DNA of 64,000 bases from CG2-30-36-16 sp964372115 (GTDB lineage: Bacteria > Bacteroidota > Ignavibacteria > Ignavibacteriales > Ignavibacteriaceae): the NCBI GenBank assembly GCA_964372115.1, contig CAYJPN010000004.1:161411-225410 (forward strand). The letters are read 5' to 3'. Under the pieces are notes generated by a model. The model was given only the letters and a program-made list of their open reading frames with translations, had not been told where the DNA came from and did not search any database. The stretch's first letter is position 1; every line of letters begins with the position of its first letter. A program made the translations under genes and the position numbers. Shown in pieces: positions 43,078 to 52,784 of the stretch.

Positions 43078-44511
43078 ATGGGAAAAGAATTTAACAATAT
43101 AGATGATAAGATAAAGGAATTTGTCGTTTCCTGGGAAAAATGCGAGTTTGAGACAACAGAATCAACAATAAAAAAAAGTTTGACTCTGATAATAATATCT
43201 GAGATTTACGATTATTTTCGAATATCTATTTTGGGAGATACTCTTAATTATTTTAAAAAACGGAAATTGAATAGATTTCGCTATTATTCTGAAATTATAA
43301 AGCACTCAATCTGGTATATCCCGTTTTTCTTCAAATGGTTATTCCTTTTTCATTTTATTAAAAACAAAGATTATATCGTTCTTTCGCTTTTACCTGATAA
43401 AGAACACAATATAAAATATATCAGGAAGCTTACTAAAACTAAAGATCGAGCCAATGTCATTTTGGTTCATTTTGGGATGTTTTATAATTGGGAACTTTTA
43501 TTTCAAAAAAATTTTTTTTGCTACCCACATTTTTTTTATCGTTTTCTTGTAAAGAAAAAAGACTTTCAAAATTTTAGGCAAACAATCAACAATGACCTGC
43601 CGTGGGAAATACGAGAGGCTTTCGGCGTCGAGATTAGCATAAAAATCGAGCAGAACATGGCACATATTGAAAGAATTTTTTCTAGTTTTGAACACTTACT
43701 TAAGTTATTGAAAAACAAAGGGAGGATATTATTTTTTTTACAAGACCTGGATTTTATCACAAATGGATTTATCTATAATTATATCAGCAAATTACATTTG
43801 ATAAAAACCATATCAGTAGACCATTCGATTTTATTACCAACACATTATTTTATAAATAGAACTTCGGACTATTATTTTGTTTGGGGTGAATATCAGAAAA
43901 AGCGATTAGAAATAGTATCCCAATTAAATCCGGAGACTATTAAAATTATTGGTCATCCAAAGAAAGTTTTTAAAGAAAAGGAAAATGATGGGAATAATAT
44001 TAACTGGCTTTATTTAATGCAATCTTATCAGTATCCAATTACTCAAAGTATAAATAGAACCCCGGGGGCAACAATTGAGAAACTAAGTCGTTTGAGGAAT
44101 ATTTTGTATAAATTAAACCCTGAAGCAAAGCTTTTAGTTAAACAACATCCACTAGAAAAATATGTACCTTCTGATTTCGACAATCATTTATTAGTAAATA
44201 AAAAATTGGACTCCGTTTTACCAAAGATTGGCATGGTTTTTTTTGAAGATACTTCTGCAGTTATTGAGTGTTTGGCATATCCAATTCAATTAATATTTTT
44301 AGCTGATAGCATCAATTCAAAACATATTTTTGATTTTACTAATTTATTTAATACGATTTATAAAGAAGATGATTGGGATGAAAAAATAAAATCGTTCAGA
44401 AAAAATCCTATTGATATGAAAGAGAAAGAATCTCTCTTCGAGTATTTTTATGGAAAATCATCAGTAGTAAATCAAAGTTTTCTACAAAGTGTTGAAGAAA
44501 TAATAAGCTAA
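43078..44511 (+). CDS. Putative GT-B surface-polysaccharide transferase (unrecognised family)
   Basis: 477 residues, no signal peptide; one hydrophobic segment near 90-105 is too weak to call a helix. The C-terminal half has the order seen in capsule GT-B enzymes: VDHSILLPTHYFINRTSDYYFVWGEYQK, IKIIGHPKK, KLLVKQHPLEKY and VFFEDTSAVIECLAYPIQLIFL, as in polysialyl- or glycerophosphotransferase-like proteins. The similarity is one of pattern, not family identity. Position in a run of polysaccharide genes supports an enzymatic role in chain assembly. Confidence 0.6.
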   Translation: MGKEFNNIDDKIKEFVVSWEKCEFETTESTIKKSLTLIIISEIYDYFRISILGDTLNYFKKRKLNRFRYYSEIIKHSIWYIPFFFKWLFLFHFIKNKDYIVLSLLPDKEHNIKYIRKLTKTKDRANVILVHFGMFYNWELLFQKNFFCYPHFFYRFLVKKKDFQNFRQTINNDLPWEIREAFGVEISIKIEQNMAHIERIFSSFEHLLKLLKNKGRILFFLQDLDFITNGFIYNYISKLHLIKTISVDHSILLPTHYFINRTSDYYFVWGEYQKKRLEIVSQLNPETIKIIGHPKKVFKEKENDGNNINWLYLMQSYQYPITQSINRTPGATIEKLSRLRNILYKLNPEAKLLVKQHPLEKYVPSDFDNHLLVNKKLDSVLPKIGMVFFEDTSAVIECLAYPIQLIFLADSINSKHIFDFTNLFNTIYKEDDWDEKIKSFRKNPIDMKEKESLFEYFYGKSSVVNQSFLQSVEEIIS

Positions 44512-44519
44512 CAATTCTT

Positions 44520-45479
44520 ATGATTACAGTCTTAATGCCCACATATAATTGCGCCGAATTTTTACCATTCTCGATTAAAAGTATCCTTAATCAAACATTT
44601 TCTCAATTTGAACTCCTAATTATTGACGATGGCTCTACAGATAATACTGAAGAAATAGTATTCGGTTTTGAGGATACTAGAATTCATTATCTGAAGATAG
44701 AACATGTTGGATTTGTCGATTCTTTAAATTATGGATTGAAGAACGCAAAATATGATTTAATTGTCCGAATGGATGCTGACGATATAGCGCATCCAGATTT
44801 ATTAGGAACTCTTTTTTGTATTCATCGTAACGAGCCAGAATTTGATGTAATCTCTTGTCTTTCTTTAGCATTTTGTAATACTAAGCCGATGTACATCATC
44901 GAGGCACCTCAAAACCACGATTCAATCATTAGAAATTTAGCGCTTCATTCTTGTATCTCACATCCTGGAAGTTTTTTTAGTAAATCAAAAATTATTGAAA
45001 TTTCAAATGGATATCCAAATTATGACGGAATATCCGATTACGCACTTTGGTTAAAAATTAAGGATCATGTTAGGTTTTATAATATTCAGAAAGTTTTAAT
45101 TTATTATCGTGTCAGAAATAACTCTCTTTCTAGAAAATCTCTTGATAACTATAAAAAATCGGTTTACCAACTACAACAGCCTCACTACCTCAAAGACATT
45201 AGTGCCGAATTTGGTATCTCACCGAAAAGAATAAATGAGACAAGAGGTTGGCGAGAATATTTTTATGGCAGTAAAAAAGAAGCCAGGAAAATATGGGGAA
45301 ATAGTTTATTATTATTAAATTGGAAAGTTTTGCTAGCATTCTTTTTTACTTTTTTACCGGAAAAGTTATTATCAAATACAAAGGAACTAAGATTACGATA
45401 TAGATTAAAATATTTTGTTACTTACTTTAAAAAAGAAAATAAAAATCTAAGAAATTATTTGAAGCATCTACTGGATTAA
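44520..45479 (+). CDS. Glycosyltransferase family 2 (GT-A)
   Basis: 319 residues. N-terminal GT2 domain: ITVLMPTYNCAEFLPFSIKSIL, LLIIDDGSTDNTEEI and RMDADDIAHPDLL, containing the DxD nucleotide-sugar/metal site (DAD, about 85-87). The C-terminal part includes a short hydrophobic stretch (WKVLLAFFFTFLPEKLL) that may associate with the membrane. Last complete plus-strand gene of the polysaccharide cluster. Confidence 0.9.
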   Translation: MITVLMPTYNCAEFLPFSIKSILNQTFSQFELLIIDDGSTDNTEEIVFGFEDTRIHYLKIEHVGFVDSLNYGLKNAKYDLIVRMDADDIAHPDLLGTLFCIHRNEPEFDVISCLSLAFCNTKPMYIIEAPQNHDSIIRNLALHSCISHPGSFFSKSKIIEISNGYPNYDGISDYALWLKIKDHVRFYNIQKVLIYYRVRNNSLSRKSLDNYKKSVYQLQQPHYLKDISAEFGISPKRINETRGWREYFYGSKKEARKIWGNSLLLLNWKVLLAFFFTFLPEKLLSNTKELRLRYRLKYFVTYFKKENKNLRNYLKHLLD

Positions 45480-45483
45480 AGTC

Positions 45484-45552
45484 GTGATAAAAAAAAGGAA
45501 AAGACTAATTATAATACCAGTAGCATTTTATAATGATTTCGTCCAATTTTGA
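45484..45552 (+). pseudogene. 22-codon truncated ORF at the polysaccharide cluster junction
   Basis: A GTG 5 nt after the GT2 stop opens MIKKRKRLIIIPVAFYNDFV and ends at TGA after 22 codons, 2 nt before the end of the convergent glycosyltransferase gene. The N-terminus looks like the beginning of a GT or transferase domain, and the position matches where the next operon gene should start. It may be a gene cut by an inversion or deletion; it is too short to identify. Confidence 0.35.
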
Positions 45553-45554
45553 TT

Positions 45555-46607
45555 TTATAGTTTGGTGTATAACTCGATATATTCGTCACACATTTTTTTA
45601 AGATCAGAATTTTCCATTACCTTCAATTTTGCATTTGCAATTATTTTATTTCGTAAATTATTGTTTTCTATTAATTCCGTTATTTTCATTATTAAATCAT
45701 ATAGATTATTTCGCTCAAAGATCAAACCATTTTCATTATTAGTTATTGTTTCTTTGAAAACTGGCAAATCCGATACAATAACTGGAATGCCGAAACTCAT
45801 TGCTTCAATTAATACAAGACCAAAACCTTCTAATTTTATTGAAGGTAAAATAAGGAGATCGATTTTAGAGTAAATGTTACTCAAATCTGAAGAAGGTGGA
45901 TAAATGTAGACAAAATTATTTAGAGTATTTTTATTTATAAAGTTGACAATTTCTGCTTTCTGCTCTCCTTCGCCAAATAAAAATAATTTTAGATCATTCC
46001 TTTCTAATGTAAGGGAATGGAATGCTCTCAATAATGTAAATATACCTTTCGATTCATTAAATCTACCAACATATCCGATATTTTTTATTCCCTCCTTCTT
46101 AAAAATATTCTTCTCGGGTTGTAATTCAATCCCGTGTTTGATGAAAAAACAGTTCTTTTTATTCTTTTTTAATTCGGCTTCGGTAACTTTACTTATTGCT
46201 ATGTAATAGTCTGCGTACAAAAACCTTGTAATAAAGTCATTGAAGACATTATGGTGAGTATAAATGACTTTGATGTCTGGATGGAACAACTTAATCAATA
46301 AAACATAGGGGAGAAAAATTCGGAAATGGTAATGAACAACATTAACTCGCTGACTTCTCACAATATCGAGTAGTCTATAAAAATTATATAAAAAAAAGAA
46401 GGGTGAAGCAATCCTATTATTTCTTAGAATCAGTTTCAATTTAACACTTTTTTTAATTAATTGGCTAAGTATTCCTTTTTCTGCCCATATGATGACTAAA
46501 TCTAACTCATCAGTTAAATTATTTGATAAGTTAATTGTTGACCTTTCAATACCACCAATTTCAAGATTTTTTAGAAGATGTACTATTCTAATTTTATTTA
46601 ATTGCAT
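45555..46607 (-). CDS. Glycosyltransferase family 4 (GT-B)
   Basis: 350 residues. N-terminal IRIVHLLKNLEIGGIERSTINL is the classical GT4 acceptor-domain start (GGIER), followed by YTHHNVFNDF, NIGYVGRFNESKGIFTLLRAF and LILPSIKLEGFGLVLIEAMSFGIPVIVSD with the EX7E motif. Cytoplasmic, sugar nucleotide dependent. It overlaps the upstream WecG-like gene by 14 nt and is oriented against the rest of the cluster. Confidence 0.92.
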   Translation of the reverse strand: MQLNKIRIVHLLKNLEIGGIERSTINLSNNLTDELDLVIIWAEKGILSQLIKKSVKLKLILRNNRIASPFFFLYNFYRLLDIVRSQRVNVVHYHFRIFLPYVLLIKLFHPDIKVIYTHHNVFNDFITRFLYADYYIAISKVTEAELKKNKKNCFFIKHGIELQPEKNIFKKEGIKNIGYVGRFNESKGIFTLLRAFHSLTLERNDLKLFLFGEGEQKAEIVNFINKNTLNNFVYIYPPSSDLSNIYSKIDLLILPSIKLEGFGLVLIEAMSFGIPVIVSDLPVFKETITNNENGLIFERNNLYDLIMKITELIENNNLRNKIIANAKLKVMENSDLKKMCDEYIELYTKL

Positions 46608-47343
46608 TTGATACTTTTTCCATTAACACTTTGCTCAGAAAAAAAACATTAGCTTTTAAGTATCTTTTCCAGAGTCTTTCCGGCTCTTGTACAAGTCGAT
46701 AAACCCATTCAAGTCCTGAATTATACATCCACTCAGGTGCAATTTTTTTCTCGCCAGAAAGGAAGCTTAAAAACCCACCTACACTAAAAATAACTTTAGG
46801 GTGTAGTTTACCTTTATTTTTAAAAATCCAAATTTCAGATCTTGGCATTCCCATTGCAACTATTAAAACATCGGCGTGCGAGGCGTTAATTTTTTCTATT
46901 ATGTAATCTGTTTCATTCTTAATAGAAAAGTAACCATGGTTTGAGTCTGCAATCGAAATAGAGAACTCCTGTTCGGTAATATTTTTTATTGCTTTATTAA
47001 GCTCGCTTTCTTTACCTCCCAAAATAAATACCCTTGACCCATACTTATTAAAAATACTACAAATATTAGGTGAAAAAGAATAAGTAAAAACAACTTTATC
47101 AATTACAATATTTTGAAGAAAATTTACTGCCCAGACAATGCTGTATCCATCTGGGATTACGTAATTAGACAGTTGTAATGCCTCTTTAAATAATTGATTC
47201 TTAAATGCCAGATAAAAGCCATATGAGTTCAAATAGTAAAAAATATTTTGACCTCTTTCGTTCAAAAGAGAATTTTCAATTGTATCCAAGTATTTTTGTT
47301 CATTGTCGATGTTTATAAACAGATCAAAAAATGATATTTTCAT
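46594..47343 (-). CDS. WecB/TagA/CpsF family glycosyltransferase
   Basis: 249 residues. The family pattern is clear: LLNERGQNIFYYLNSYGFYLAF, IPDGYSIVWA (family active-site Asp), VFILGGKESELNKAI, HGYF, VLIVAMGMPRSEIWI and VGGFLSFLSGEKKIAPEWM, then GLEWVYRLVQEPERLWKRY. Members transfer ManNAc(A) or related sugars to lipid-linked precursors, often an early chain step. First gene of the two-gene minus-strand arm; the C25 peptidase gene is divergent from it 107 nt away. Confidence 0.92.
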   Translation of the reverse strand: MKISFFDLFINIDNEQKYLDTIENSLLNERGQNIFYYLNSYGFYLAFKNQLFKEALQLSNYVIPDGYSIVWAVNFLQNIVIDKVVFTYSFSPNICSIFNKYGSRVFILGGKESELNKAIKNITEQEFSISIADSNHGYFSIKNETDYIIEKINASHADVLIVAMGMPRSEIWIFKNKGKLHPKVIFSVGGFLSFLSGEKKIAPEWMYNSGLEWVYRLVQEPERLWKRYLKANVFFLSKVLMEKVSNAIK

Positions 47344-47450
47344 AAGGGCTGTAGATGATTATTCAAAAATAAGTAATTGGTATTTTTCCATTTTATTAGA
47401 CTAAAATCTTCAATATATTTTAACTATGCATTAACCTTTTTTGAGTAGAA

Positions 47451-50400
47451 ATGAAAAACTATATTTTTATACTTTTTGTTTTCATAAATACAATCGTTTC
47501 TTATTCGCAAGTTCAGCTTATTTCTGAAAAAATACAAGGGAATGATTATCTTCTGAAACTTGAAATTCCAGATAATTACAGAGTTATTACTAAAGACGGA
47601 AGAACCTTGATCGATTTTCAACAACCATTTGATGAGTCAAAACCCGGTTATTTTTCAGCTGCTTCATTCGACATTTTTGTCTCGTTGCCTACAAACAACA
47701 AAGTTAATTTAACTTCTAACATTATAAGGCAAACTAAAATAGATGCTTTGCCGGTTATAAATCCGGTTGTTAAGGTAGGCGTTTCAGGAGAACCTCAGTA
47801 CGAAAAATCTCCCGATATTTTCAAAGAAACATTGCCGTTGACAAAGTTAAACGGATATCTTTGGATCGAAAATCAGTATTGTGCCCATATAACTATAAAT
47901 CCTTATATCATTGAATACGAAAGTCGTACTACAAATAAAATTAATGAAATTGAATTAACCTTTAATTTTGAGAATAATTTATCACAACAAGATGTTTCTT
48001 CATCTCACAATTCCGACTCTCCGATAATTAATTTCGGCTCATTCAAATCAGACAAAAAGCCAACTTGGATAATAAATGATTCCGATTCCTGGATAGACTA
48101 CAACTTAATATATATAAAAATTGGGACAGCAAAAAATGATGTCTATAGAGTTGATGATAATGATTTATTATCGCTTGGAGTAAACCCGGGTTCTATAAAT
48201 CCCCGAACATTTAGAATGTTCAAACATGGGATCGAAGTGCCTATTTATGTCAAAGGTGAAACCGATAATTCATTTGATCCTGAAGATTACATAGAGTTTG
48301 TTGGTGAAAGAAATATGGGAGGAAGACATCGAGAACTAAATAATTATGGTGAACCTTACACCGAATATTTAGACAGGTACTCTGATACAACAGTTTATTG
48401 GCTAACATGGGGAGGTATTTATGGGCAGCGTGTGGCAATTGGAAGTAATGGAAATGCGCAACCCAATATAGACACTTTAAAATACTATAATGAATTGATC
48501 CATTATGAAAAGAATAATTGGTTTGACTTTTCGATGGCTGATCAAGTAAGAAGAGAAATGCCATACTGGTACGAAAATAAAACATGGATGGATAATCAGT
48601 TAGGGGTTGGTACTAGAAACTATACCTTCAGTGTTTCAAATGTTTTTACCGGGGGTAATCTTAAAGTATTTTCAAGGCTTCAAGACTATGCCTCCAACAT
48701 TACACAAAATGCTCATCTTTTGGCTATTTCAGTAAACAGTGCAGCAAAACAAGATTCAGGTTATATTAATAAATACCAGCAGAAAATTCTTTCCGGCGTT
48801 TATCCCGGGACAATTTTGAATAACGGAAACAATACCCTGAGAATTCATTCATTTGCTACTTCCGCTTTATTAAATTCCTGTGCTTTTGATTGGTACGAAA
48901 TTGAGTATCCTAGATATCTAAAAACCTATTCTGACACACTCCTATTTTCATTCCCCTTTATAAACGGTCAACAGGATTTAAAAGGCATCAAGATTACTAA
49001 TGTATTAAATGCTAATCCCATCTTGTGGAAATATGGAGAAAATTATAAGAAATATTCCCTTAGCACAACAAATAATGAGATCGTACTTTTTGATTCGTTA
49101 AGTAAGTGGAATAAATTTATTTTAACAAAATCAGATAAAATAAAAAAACCGTTTGTCTATTATGCAAAGCAATTTACAAACTTGCGAAACCCGCAAAACC
49201 AGGCTGATTATATTGCAATTACACATAAAAAATTTAAAACTAAAGGGGAAGAATATTCTGCTTTTATAACCAATAAATATAATGTAACGGCAAAGGTGAT
49301 AGATGTCGATGATATTTATGATGAGTTTTCATATGGTTTTTTTAATCCTGAAGTAATAAAAGATTTTCTACAAGCAACTCATGTTCGTTGGCAGGAGCCG
49401 TTACCGAAATATGTTTGTTTGATAGGTGGAGCCACTTATGATTACCATGGGAATAAAACAATTTTTCAGGCGCAGCCCCGTATGTTCAATTATGTTCCAT
49501 CATTCGGTGCGTCCGTAAGTGACAATTGGTTTGTAACATGGGATACTACAGGAGCATATATTCCACAAATGAACATAGGGAGAATCCCGGTAAAATCAGT
49601 AGAAGAACTTGATTATTATATGAATAAACATGTATCATATGTTTCCAAACCATTTAACGATTGGAATAAACGCTATATGTTTTTTTCAGGCGGAAACTTT
49701 ACCGATCCTGCACAATTAGCGCAATTAAAGGCGGTTAACGATTTCGTTATAGATAATTATGTTGCACCTGCCCCGATAGGCGGAAACTTTAAACACTTTT
49801 ATAAGACTGTTAACCCGAATACTAATTTTGGTCCATATTCCCCTGAGGAAATTCAGCAAACAATTAATGATGGTTCGGTTGTTATTTCTTATCTTGGTCA
49901 CAGCGGTACACAAACCTGGGACAATTCAATTACTCAGCCGTCGCAGTTAAAAAATAATGTTCGAAGAAATCCGTTAATTACTGATTTTGGCTGCTCAACA
50001 GCTAGGTTTGGAGAGCCTGATATTACATCTTTTTCTCAACTTTTTTTACTTGATCCGGATGGACAGGCAATAGCATATATTGGTAATTCGTCACTCGGAT
50101 TTTTATCAACATCTATAGTTGCCCCAAAATTATTTTATAAAAAGGTTTTTCAGGATTCCGTTTACACTATTAGCGAAGCTCTAAAAGAAGCAAAATTAGA
50201 ACTCTTGCAAAACTATGGAAGTTCGGGTGTTTACAAGTTGTTTGCACTTACAAATACATTAATCGGTGATCCGACCACTAAGCTGCCAATTCCAGGCAGC
50301 CCTAATTTATCATTGGTGGCATCTGATATTTTATTATTGCCGGAAAATCCATCTGACAATCTTGACTCGATAAGCTTAAAGGTAAATTATTATAATTTTG

Positions 50401-52784
50401 GTAAGGTTCTAAATGATTCTTTTAAAGTCTTAATCAAGGACACGTTCAACGACTCAACAACCTTTCAACTTCTGGTTGCTAAAGCGTTACCAAAGTACAC
50501 AGACAGTATTAAAGTAAATATCCCCGTGAAATCGATGCCCGGGGCACATAATTTAACAGTAATACTTGATGTTGATAACCAGGTTGACGAACTCTCTGAA
50601 AATGACAATCAAGTGAATTTAGTATTTCTAATTTCAAGTTCAGCCATTAGAAATACTATCCCAAATCTTGTTGAAAACCAGCTAGGTGATTCCATAATAT
50701 TTATTAATCCTGTAAGCCCTCCAACTTCCGATTCGCTGATTGTGCAAATAAGTGGAGATCAAAATTTTACAAATGTGATAAACAGATCTTCGAAATTTGG
50801 GCTTTTCTATTCTCCAATAAAACTTAATGATCTGCAAAACAATAAAAGGTTTTGGTTAAGATCAAAAATTGTTGGTTCGCAGGGCTATGGCGCAATTCAA
50901 ACTTTCTATAAAGGTAGTGGATTATCGTACTTGCTAAGAGACAGCCTATCATTTAAAACTTCAGACTTAATAAATCTGAAAGAACAGAGTAATTCGATTG
51001 TATTCGATACTACCACAAATATACTAGCTGCAACATCGGCCGGGTTTCTAGATGGAAAAACTGCCAATATTTCCTTAAACTCTCAAAACTATATTCCATC
51101 GGGGAATATCAGGGGTCACCATATCTGTCTTTTTGATGATAGTACTTACCATTTTGATGGTTATTACTTTTTTGACATTTTGGGAGGTGGGACTTCTACG
51201 GTTAACGATTATATCCAATTCCTTGACACTCTTTCGATTCATTGTTTTGTTGCAATTGCTGTTTGTGACGAGGGGAGTACGAGTTCTGTGGCTTTGAAAA
51301 ATGAAATTAAAAGCCTTGGCAGCATTTATATCGACAGTTTAGTTTTTCGCGGTTCCTGGGCAATCATTGGCAAAAAAGGCGCTCCTCCAGGATCAGTTCC
51401 AGAAGGATTTTCAAAACCTTACGGCGGCAGAGTGGAAATTGACACCACCATTTATCAACGGTATAATTCCGGTACATTAACAACTTCCACAATTGGTCCG
51501 GTTGGTTACTGGGATTCGTTAAAAGTTCAGCAAAATTTAAAAACTCAAACAACTATAAAATATAAACCAATTGTCATTAAACCGGACGGTGTGGCAGATA
51601 CGCTCAATTATTTAAATCTTTCAAATAATATGGCGGATTTAAGTTTTATCAACGCAAAAACATATCCCAAAATGAAGATGCTTGCTGAATTTAATTCAGA
51701 AACTGATAGCATTTCTCCCTCATTATCATCTCTCTCTGTGGAGTATAAAACCGCGCCCGAATTGGGTTTAAATTACCAAACGGTTCAAGCGAGCCAGGAT
51801 ACACTTTATATTAGAGATATGACTAAAGATACTATATTTAACGGCGACACATTGGGTTTAGTTTTTGCAGTGATGAACGCCGGGGAAACGATGGCTGATT
51901 CTTGTAATGTAATTGTTCAACTTATAAAACCTAATAATTCTATTGATACGTTGATGAATTCAAATATTAGCATTGCCCCTTTTAGCGGTAAAAAATTTGA
52001 AACGCGATATATTTCGGGCACATACCATGGGAATGGTGATTTTGCCTTTAATATTTTAGTAGATTCGGAAAATAAAATAACTGAACTATATAAAGACAAT
52101 AATATTTATAGGGTTCCTTTTTTCGTTAGGGCTGATACTATAACCTCTATATCACAATCATTACTCGAAGTGAAAGTAGATGGTAAAGAAATATTTAATG
52201 GAGATTTTGTTTCACCTGCGCCTGAAATGGAAATTTCGCTTCATTATCCATCATGGTTTCCGGTAAGCGACACTTCAGCAATCAGAATGTCGCTAAATGG
52301 AAAACAGTTATACGCAAATCAATTTGGGGAAATTAACAGGGATACTATTAAAAGAGAAATCGCAATATCATATAACACCTTTTTAAAAGATGGCGAATAT
52401 TTATTCCGTATATACGCTCAAAACGTAAACGGGATAATGGAAAGCCAGCCGGCTTATGAAGTTATTTTCAACGTAATGAACGAAGCTAATATAATTGATG
52501 CTTATAATTATCCTAATCCTTTTAAGAGTAACACTCATTTTACTTTTAGATTAACGCAAAAACCGGATGAATTAAAAATTAAAATATTTACAGTAGCTGG
52601 CAGATTGATAAAAGAGTTAGTGGTTCCGGCTGCAAATTTGAGCACCGACTTTAACAAAATCGAATGGGACGGTAGAGACCAGGACGGCGATCTTGTTGCA
52701 AATGGTGTTTACCTTTACAAAGTGATTATGAAAAGAAATGATGAAACAAAAGAAGTAACACAAAAACTTTCGGTGGTAAGATGA
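47451..52784 (+). CDS. Gingipain-like C25 cysteine peptidase with CARDB-like regions and type IX sorting domain
   Basis: 1777 residues with a signal peptide (MKNYIFILFVFINTIVSYS). A beta-rich prodomain precedes the C25 caspase-like domain (about 590-935); its catalytic dyad is His817 (ISYLGHSGTQTWDN) and Cys848 (DFGCSTARFGEPD), 31 residues apart, close to gingipain spacing. CARDB-like adhesion regions follow near 950-1060 and 1440-1560, separated by an unassigned ~350-residue domain. The C-terminal ~95 residues (YNYPNPFKSNTHF ... GVYLYKVIMKR ... KLSVVR) are a sorting domain. PorU, the type IX sortase, shares the C25 fold and its own signal; this protein is longer and could be a PorU-like sortase or a secreted protease. 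Confidence 0.85.
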   Translation: MKNYIFILFVFINTIVSYSQVQLISEKIQGNDYLLKLEIPDNYRVITKDGRTLIDFQQPFDESKPGYFSAASFDIFVSLPTNNKVNLTSNIIRQTKIDALPVINPVVKVGVSGEPQYEKSPDIFKETLPLTKLNGYLWIENQYCAHITINPYIIEYESRTTNKINEIELTFNFENNLSQQDVSSSHNSDSPIINFGSFKSDKKPTWIINDSDSWIDYNLIYIKIGTAKNDVYRVDDNDLLSLGVNPGSINPRTFRMFKHGIEVPIYVKGETDNSFDPEDYIEFVGERNMGGRHRELNNYGEPYTEYLDRYSDTTVYWLTWGGIYGQRVAIGSNGNAQPNIDTLKYYNELIHYEKNNWFDFSMADQVRREMPYWYENKTWMDNQLGVGTRNYTFSVSNVFTGGNLKVFSRLQDYASNITQNAHLLAISVNSAAKQDSGYINKYQQKILSGVYPGTILNNGNNTLRIHSFATSALLNSCAFDWYEIEYPRYLKTYSDTLLFSFPFINGQQDLKGIKITNVLNANPILWKYGENYKKYSLSTTNNEIVLFDSLSKWNKFILTKSDKIKKPFVYYAKQFTNLRNPQNQADYIAITHKKFKTKGEEYSAFITNKYNVTAKVIDVDDIYDEFSYGFFNPEVIKDFLQATHVRWQEPLPKYVCLIGGATYDYHGNKTIFQAQPRMFNYVPSFGASVSDNWFVTWDTTGAYIPQMNIGRIPVKSVEELDYYMNKHVSYVSKPFNDWNKRYMFFSGGNFTDPAQLAQLKAVNDFVIDNYVAPAPIGGNFKHFYKTVNPNTNFGPYSPEEIQQTINDGSVVISYLGHSGTQTWDNSITQPSQLKNNVRRNPLITDFGCSTARFGEPDITSFSQLFLLDPDGQAIAYIGNSSLGFLSTSIVAPKLFYKKVFQDSVYTISEALKEAKLELLQNYGSSGVYKLFALTNTLIGDPTTKLPIPGSPNLSLVASDILLLPENPSDNLDSISLKVNYYNFGKVLNDSFKVLIKDTFNDSTTFQLLVAKALPKYTDSIKVNIPVKSMPGAHNLTVILDVDNQVDELSENDNQVNLVFLISSSAIRNTIPNLVENQLGDSIIFINPVSPPTSDSLIVQISGDQNFTNVINRSSKFGLFYSPIKLNDLQNNKRFWLRSKIVGSQGYGAIQTFYKGSGLSYLLRDSLSFKTSDLINLKEQSNSIVFDTTTNILAATSAGFLDGKTANISLNSQNYIPSGNIRGHHICLFDDSTYHFDGYYFFDILGGGTSTVNDYIQFLDTLSIHCFVAIAVCDEGSTSSVALKNEIKSLGSIYIDSLVFRGSWAIIGKKGAPPGSVPEGFSKPYGGRVEIDTTIYQRYNSGTLTTSTIGPVGYWDSLKVQQNLKTQTTIKYKPIVIKPDGVADTLNYLNLSNNMADLSFINAKTYPKMKMLAEFNSETDSISPSLSSLSVEYKTAPELGLNYQTVQASQDTLYIRDMTKDTIFNGDTLGLVFAVMNAGETMADSCNVIVQLIKPNNSIDTLMNSNISIAPFSGKKFETRYISGTYHGNGDFAFNILVDSENKITELYKDNNIYRVPFFVRADTITSISQSLLEVKVDGKEIFNGDFVSPAPEMEISLHYPSWFPVSDTSAIRMSLNGKQLYANQFGEINRDTIKREIAISYNTFLKDGEYLFRIYAQNVNGIMESQPAYEVIFNVMNEANIIDAYNYPNPFKSNTHFTFRLTQKPDELKIKIFTVAGRLIKELVVPAANLSTDFNKIEWDGRDQDGDLVANGVYLYKVIMKRNDETKEVTQKLSVVR

